DNA of 19,392 bases. It comes from an uncultured Anaerolineaceae bacterium (GTDB lineage: Bacteria > Chloroflexota > Anaerolineae > Promineifilales > Promineifilaceae). The notes beneath the pieces are model-generated. The model worked only from the letters and a program-made list of their open reading frames with translations. It was not told where the DNA came from and searched no databases. Shown one piece after another: positions 14,295 through 19,392 of the stretch (the first letter of the stretch is position 1; each line of letters begins with the position of its first letter). Both the position numbers and the translations under genes were made by a program. The stretch spans positions 1-19,392 of the forward strand of contig CALBTC010000513.1 of the NCBI GenBank assembly GCA_937967805.1, read 5' to 3'.

Positions 14295-15395
14295 ATGGCA
14301 TTACAAATTGGACTTATTGGCTTGCCTAACGTGGGTAAAAGCACAACGTTTAACGCCCTGACCAAAGCGCAAAATGCGGCCGTTGCCAACTATCCCTTCT
14401 GCACCATTGAACCGAATAAGGCGGTTGTGCCCGTACCAGATGCGCGTTTAGATACCCTGGCGCGGCTGGTCGCCGTGCCAAACGTTATTCACGCCACAAT
14501 TGAATTTGTGGATATCGCTGGACTGGTGAAAGGTGCCAGCAAAGGGGAAGGATTGGGCAACCAGTTCCTGGGCAACATTCGCGACGCCGATGCGGTGGTA
14601 CATGTGGTGCGCTGCTTTGACGATCCCAACGTGGTGCACATCAGCCCACAGCCGGATCCTCTCACTGACATTGAGATTGTCAATACGGAGCTGATGCTGG
14701 CCGATCTGGAGCAGCTTGAGCGCAAAATCGAAAAGCTGACGCGGCAGGTAAAGGGAGATAAAAAGCTGCTGCCCGTTCTGGAAACGGCAGAATCCCTACA
14801 AGCCCTCCTCGCTGCCGGCCAGCCCGTTTCCGCATATGCCGAATCGGACAGTGAACCATATGGAGAGTTAGTCAAAGAGCTGCGCTTTTTAACCAGCAAG
14901 CCGGTGATTTATGCCGCCAACGTGGATGAAGCGTCGCTGACGGAGGAAAATGAGTATGTGACGGCCGTTCGCCAAATCGCTGACGAACACGGTGCAGAAG
15001 TTGTTACGCTATGCGCCAAACTGGAAGAAGAGCTGGTCAGCCTGGATCCGGCCGAGCGAGAAGAATTCCTGGCGCTGGCCGGCATTGAAGAAGGCGGGCT
15101 GGCCCAGGTCATCCGGCGCAGCTACGCTATGCTGGACCTCATCAGTTTTTTCACCAAAAACAATCGGGAAGCCCGCGCCTGGACGGTGCGCCGGGGCAGC
15201 ACCGCCCCCCAGGCGGCCGGCGTTATCCACACCGACTTTGAGAAAGGGTTTATCCGGGCTGAGGTGATTCCTTATGATACGTTTATTGAGTTTGGCTCGG
15301 AAACGGCCGTCAAGGCCGCCGGAGCCATGCGCGTAGAAGGCAAATCGTACGTGGTTCAGGACGGAGACGTCATCTATTTTCGCTTCAATGTTTAG
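14295..15395 (+). CDS. ychF: Redox-regulated ribosome-binding ATPase YchF (Obg/TRAFAC family)
   Basis: A 366-residue protein, normal length for YchF/OLA1, a cytoplasmic P-loop NTPase that prefers ATP and binds ribosomes. The P-loop is GLPNVGKST (9-17). [10 protein letters not shown] (32-41) is the switch I region, [20 protein letters not shown] (73-92) covers G3, and the modified G4 reads NVDE (209-212) where GTPases have NKxD, the hallmark of ATP preference. A coiled-coil insert lies around 125-200, and a C-terminal TGS domain follows from ~280 ([17 protein letters not shown], then GFIRAEVI). It is divergent from the macroglobulin gene and probably has its own promoter. The secreted-protein gene follows after 46 bases. 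Confidence 0.97.
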   Translation: MALQIGLIGLPNVGKSTTFNALTKAQNAAVANYPFCTIEPNKAVVPVPDARLDTLARLVAVPNVIHATIEFVDIAGLVKGASKGEGLGNQFLGNIRDADAVVHVVRCFDDPNVVHISPQPDPLTDIEIVNTELMLADLEQLERKIEKLTRQVKGDKKLLPVLETAESLQALLAAGQPVSAYAESDSEPYGELVKELRFLTSKPVIYAANVDEASLTEENEYVTAVRQIADEHGAEVVTLCAKLEEELVSLDPAEREEFLALAGIEEGGLAQVIRRSYAMLDLISFFTKNNREARAWTVRRGSTAPQAAGVIHTDFEKGFIRAEVIPYDTFIEFGSETAVKAAGAMRVEGKSYVVQDGDVIYFRFNV

Positions 15396-15405
15396 CGTCT
15401 ATGGA

Positions 15406-15428
15406 CCCCGCGGAGGCGCAGAGAATTA
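15406..15428. repeat. Half copy of the CGCGGAG-unit repeat
   Basis: CCGCGGAGGCGCAGAGAATTA in the 46-base gap between ychF and the secreted-protein gene matches the left arm of the 5245-5310 palindrome (ACCGCGGAGGGCGCAGAG), but no inverted arm follows. It looks like a truncated or decayed element. The GAGG at 15433-15436 just after it is the ribosome site of the next gene. Confidence 0.65.
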
Positions 15429-15441
15429 ATTTGAGGCTCTT

Positions 15442-16512
15442 ATGACGAATTTTTGGCAAACACATTGGTTTTGGTTGGCTGCTGTGTTGGGGATTTTAGT
15501 GGTGGGGTTGGGAACGGCCGTATTCAACCACCGCGCTATTGCCCAAAACCCCACAACACCTACGGGCAGCAGCGATGACCTTTTCCTGCCTCTGGTTACC
15601 AAGCCCGGCACGCCCCCGCCCCAAATTGCCGGCTGCGACATCTTCCCCGGTGACAACATCTGGAACACCCCTATCGACACGCTGCCGGGGCACCCCAACT
15701 CGGCCAACTACATCAACAGCATCGGCGCAAACGTGGGCCTCCATGCCGACTTCGGTTCCGGCGTCTGGCCGCCCGGCTCCAACAGCCCCATCGGCATTCC
15801 CTACGTCGATGTACCCGGCAGCCAGCCAAAGGTGACCGTTACCTTCAGCTCGTATCCGAGTGAAAGCGACCCTGGCCCTTACCCCATTCCCCCCGATGCG
15901 CCCATTGAAGGCGGTCCGGACGCCACAGGTGACCGGCACGTGCTGGTTTTGGATCGGGATAACTGCATTTTGTACGAGATGTTTTATGCTTTCCCCCAGG
16001 GAAATGGCAGTTGGGAAGCGGCCAATGGCGCACTGTATGATCTACGTTCTCACGATTTGCGCCCGGACGGCTGGACTTCGGCCGATGCCGCCGGGCTGCC
16101 CATTTTGCCCGGCCTGGTACGCTACGATGAGGTAGCCTCCGGCGAAATTCGGCACGCGATTCGCTTTACCGCCCCGCAAACCCAGGCGGCCCACATCTGG
16201 CCGGCTCGCCATGATGCTTCCAGCCTGACGGGCAGCAACTACCCACCAATGGGGTTGCGCCTGCGTCTCAAAGCCAGTTACGATATTTCCGGCTTTTCGC
16301 CAGAAATACAGGTAATTCTGCAGGCGTTTAAAACGTATGGCATCATCTTGGCCGACAACGGCTCTGCCTGGTACATTTCCGGCGTGCCTGATGAGCGCTG
16401 GAACAATGATCACCTGCACGAAATAGACGTCATCACCGGCTCAGACTTTGAGGTCGTCGATGTCTCTTCGCTGATGATCGATCCCAATTCCGGCCAGGCA
16501 CAACAACCGTAA
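15442..16512 (+). CDS. Secreted protein of unknown function with FLPLV motif
   Basis: A 356-residue exported protein. The N-terminus has a hydrophobic segment (10-27, FWLAAVLGILVVGLGTAVF) and an A-x-A cleavage site near RAIAQ (31-35). A linker follows with FLPLVTK (48-54), a motif that recurs just after signal peptides in Anaerolineae extracellular proteins. The mature part from C65 is one compact domain with FPGDNIWNTPID, IPYVDVPGSQP, SESDPGPYPIPPDAPIEGG, GDRHVLVLDRDNCILYEMF, DLRPDGWTSADAAGLPILPG, NYPPMGLRLRLKASYDISGF, ADNGSAWYISGVPDERWNND. I recall similar uncharacterised secreted proteins in Chloroflexota and actinobacteria but cannot name a family or activity. The many Asp, Trp and His residues in conserved-looking blocks suggest an enzyme or metal/glycan binder. 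GAGG five bases before ATG 15442 fixes the start. The gene contains one ACGGCCGT, at 15514-15521 in the signal peptide region. Confidence 0.85.
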   Translation: MTNFWQTHWFWLAAVLGILVVGLGTAVFNHRAIAQNPTTPTGSSDDLFLPLVTKPGTPPPQIAGCDIFPGDNIWNTPIDTLPGHPNSANYINSIGANVGLHADFGSGVWPPGSNSPIGIPYVDVPGSQPKVTVTFSSYPSESDPGPYPIPPDAPIEGGPDATGDRHVLVLDRDNCILYEMFYAFPQGNGSWEAANGALYDLRSHDLRPDGWTSADAAGLPILPGLVRYDEVASGEIRHAIRFTAPQTQAAHIWPARHDASSLTGSNYPPMGLRLRLKASYDISGFSPEIQVILQAFKTYGIILADNGSAWYISGVPDERWNNDHLHEIDVITGSDFEVVDVSSLMIDPNSGQAQQP

Positions 16513-16573
16513 CCAAGACCGGCAGTCCTAACATTCCAGAGTGATCAGGTAGTCTCTACGAAATCGCCCTGCC

Positions 16574-16626
16574 TGTCATTCCGAGTGAAACGAGGAATCT
16601 TTCAACGATGTAAGGAGAAGGATTCC

Positions 16627-16646
<20 letters not shown>
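16574..16646. repeat. TGTCATTCCGAG-type palindrome between convergent genes, entering the kinase gene
   Basis: TGTCATTCCGAGTGAAACG and AGGAATC (16574-16599) are inverted at GATTCCTCACTGCGTTCGG and ATTGACA (16621-16646). This is a recognisable bacterial dispersed-repeat type. It lies between the convergent secreted-protein and histidine kinase genes. Its right arm provides the last codons (SIRTQ) and TGA stop of the kinase. It may end transcription from both sides. The bases 16513-16573 hold no other feature. Confidence 0.88.
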
Positions 16647-18795
<2,149 letters not shown>

Positions 18796-19093
18796 ACCAA
18801 TTGAAAACCAGCCTGGTTCCGGCCAGGGGTGACGTTATGGTCAACTATAATGGGAGCAGTGCAGCGGCTCAATAGGACACATGACATATTTTGCTACTGA
18901 ATATTTCCCCCTCCCCTCCGTGATTTTCCCCAACGGCCGAATTCAGGCATAATTGCCCCATCAATTGATACATATTTTTTAACCACGAATTTTACGAATC
19001 CAACGAATATCACAAATTCTCCAACCAGAACATTCGTGGCATTCGTCTATTCGTTCCATTCGTGATTCAAAATAGAATTTCCACGAGAGGCCC
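18796..19093. other. Intergenic region between the kinase and carboxylase genes
   Basis: About 300 bases between divergent genes, with no credible gene. A plus-strand TATAAT occurs at 18846-18851 without a matching -35 box. AT-rich sequence and a palindromic repeat (separate entry) fill the right side. Promoters for both flanking genes presumably lie here but cannot be fixed. Confidence 0.5.
18981..19068. repeat. Palindromic repeat, ACGAAT-unit family
   Basis: Left arm AACCACGAATTTTACGAATC with CAACGAAT (18981-19008) and inverted arm ATTCGTGGCATTCGTC with ATTCGTTCCATTCGTGATT (19032-19067). The outer AACCACGAA end parallels the TTAACCGC end of the 5245 and 6001 elements. It ends about 25 bases before the carboxylase start. 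Confidence 0.85.
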
Positions 19094-19392
19094 ATGAGTC
19101 AAATAATTAGCCACATCCACACAAACAGTTCTGAGTACAAAACCAATTTCGAGCATAATAAGGGGTTGGCCGACCAGCTACACGAACGGCAAAAAGAGGC
19201 GGCGGGCGAACGGCCGCAACGCACCATCGAGCGTCATCTTTCCCGAGGCAAACTGCTGGTGCGCGACCGCATCGACGCCATTTTGGACGATGGCAGCCCG
19301 TTTTTGGAGCTGTCCCCGCTGGCCGCCTGGGAAATGTACGACGGCGAAGCCCCCAGCGCCGGCATCGTCACCGGCGTGGGGCGCGTGGCCGG
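19094..19392 (+). CDS. Acyl-CoA carboxylase carboxyltransferase subunit (methylcrotonyl-CoA type), N-terminal part
   Basis: The first 99 codons of a biotin-dependent carboxyltransferase; the gene runs off the right edge. Visible motifs are the helical start [58 protein letters not shown], and [13 protein letters not shown]. The last two, with the short L-S-P-L-A-A segment and a mitochondrial-MCCB-like spacing, fit the beta subunit of 3-methylcrotonyl-CoA carboxylase (leucine breakdown) or geranyl-/propionyl-CoA relatives better than AccD. The active site is beyond the window, so substrate is not settled. GAGAGG ends three bases before ATG 19094, an unusually short spacing. There is no sign of the biotin-carboxylase partner in the window. 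Confidence 0.85.
   Translation, partial: MSQIISHIHTNSSEYKTNFEHNKGLADQLHERQKEAAGERPQRTIERHLSRGKLLVRDRIDAILDDGSPFLELSPLAAWEMYDGEAPSAGIVTGVGRVA

Noticed and set aside
18846..18851. Plus-strand TATAAT as a promoter for the carboxylase gene
   Set aside because: No -35-like hexamer at 16-18 bases, and the gene starts about 240 bases downstream beyond a palindromic repeat.

Overview
The window looks like a piece of chromosome from an uncultured Chloroflexota bacterium, probably Anaerolineae-like. This is inferred from three things: moderately high GC, a secreted protein with the FLPLV-type motif after its signal peptide, and intergenic gaps packed with several families of short imperfect palindromes. 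No taxonomic marker is present, so the assignment is tentative. There are no tRNA, rRNA, CRISPR or insertion-sequence features. Twelve protein genes are visible, and only the first and last are cut by the window edge.

Layout: (1) 1-257, plus strand, the C-terminal end of a Uma2-family protein, overlapping tail to tail with the next gene. (2) 252-14111, eight minus-strand genes in a row. In transcription order these are a giant alpha-2-macroglobulin-like anchored protein, a patatin-like phospholipase, a short prepilin peptidase, a KDPG-aldolase-fold protein lacking the usual catalytic residues, a GNAT acyltransferase, an enolase-superfamily OSBS/N-succinylamino acid racemase, proC, and a PabB-PabC fusion for p-aminobenzoate synthesis. 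(3) 14295-16512, plus strand, ychF followed by a secreted protein of unknown function. (4) 16627-18795, minus strand, a six-TM hybrid histidine kinase with two receiver domains. (5) 19094 to the edge, plus strand, the start of an acyl-CoA (methylcrotonyl-CoA type) carboxylase carboxyltransferase subunit.

The GNAT and racemase genes form the clearest functional pair, matching the known N-succinylamino acid racemase route that converts D- to L-amino acids. The macroglobulin protein with its neighbour patatin may be envelope defence or housekeeping. The other neighbours look like unrelated housekeeping genes sharing an orientation.

Two sequence-level patterns stand out. First, the 8-bp palindrome ACGGCCGT occurs about 36 times in 19.4 kb (fewer than one expected by chance), always inside genes and in all three reading frames. 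Second, nearly every gap between the minus-strand genes holds a 30-90 bp imperfect palindrome built from short iterated units. One such element sits in frame inside pabBC, and another supplies the last codons and stop of the histidine kinase.
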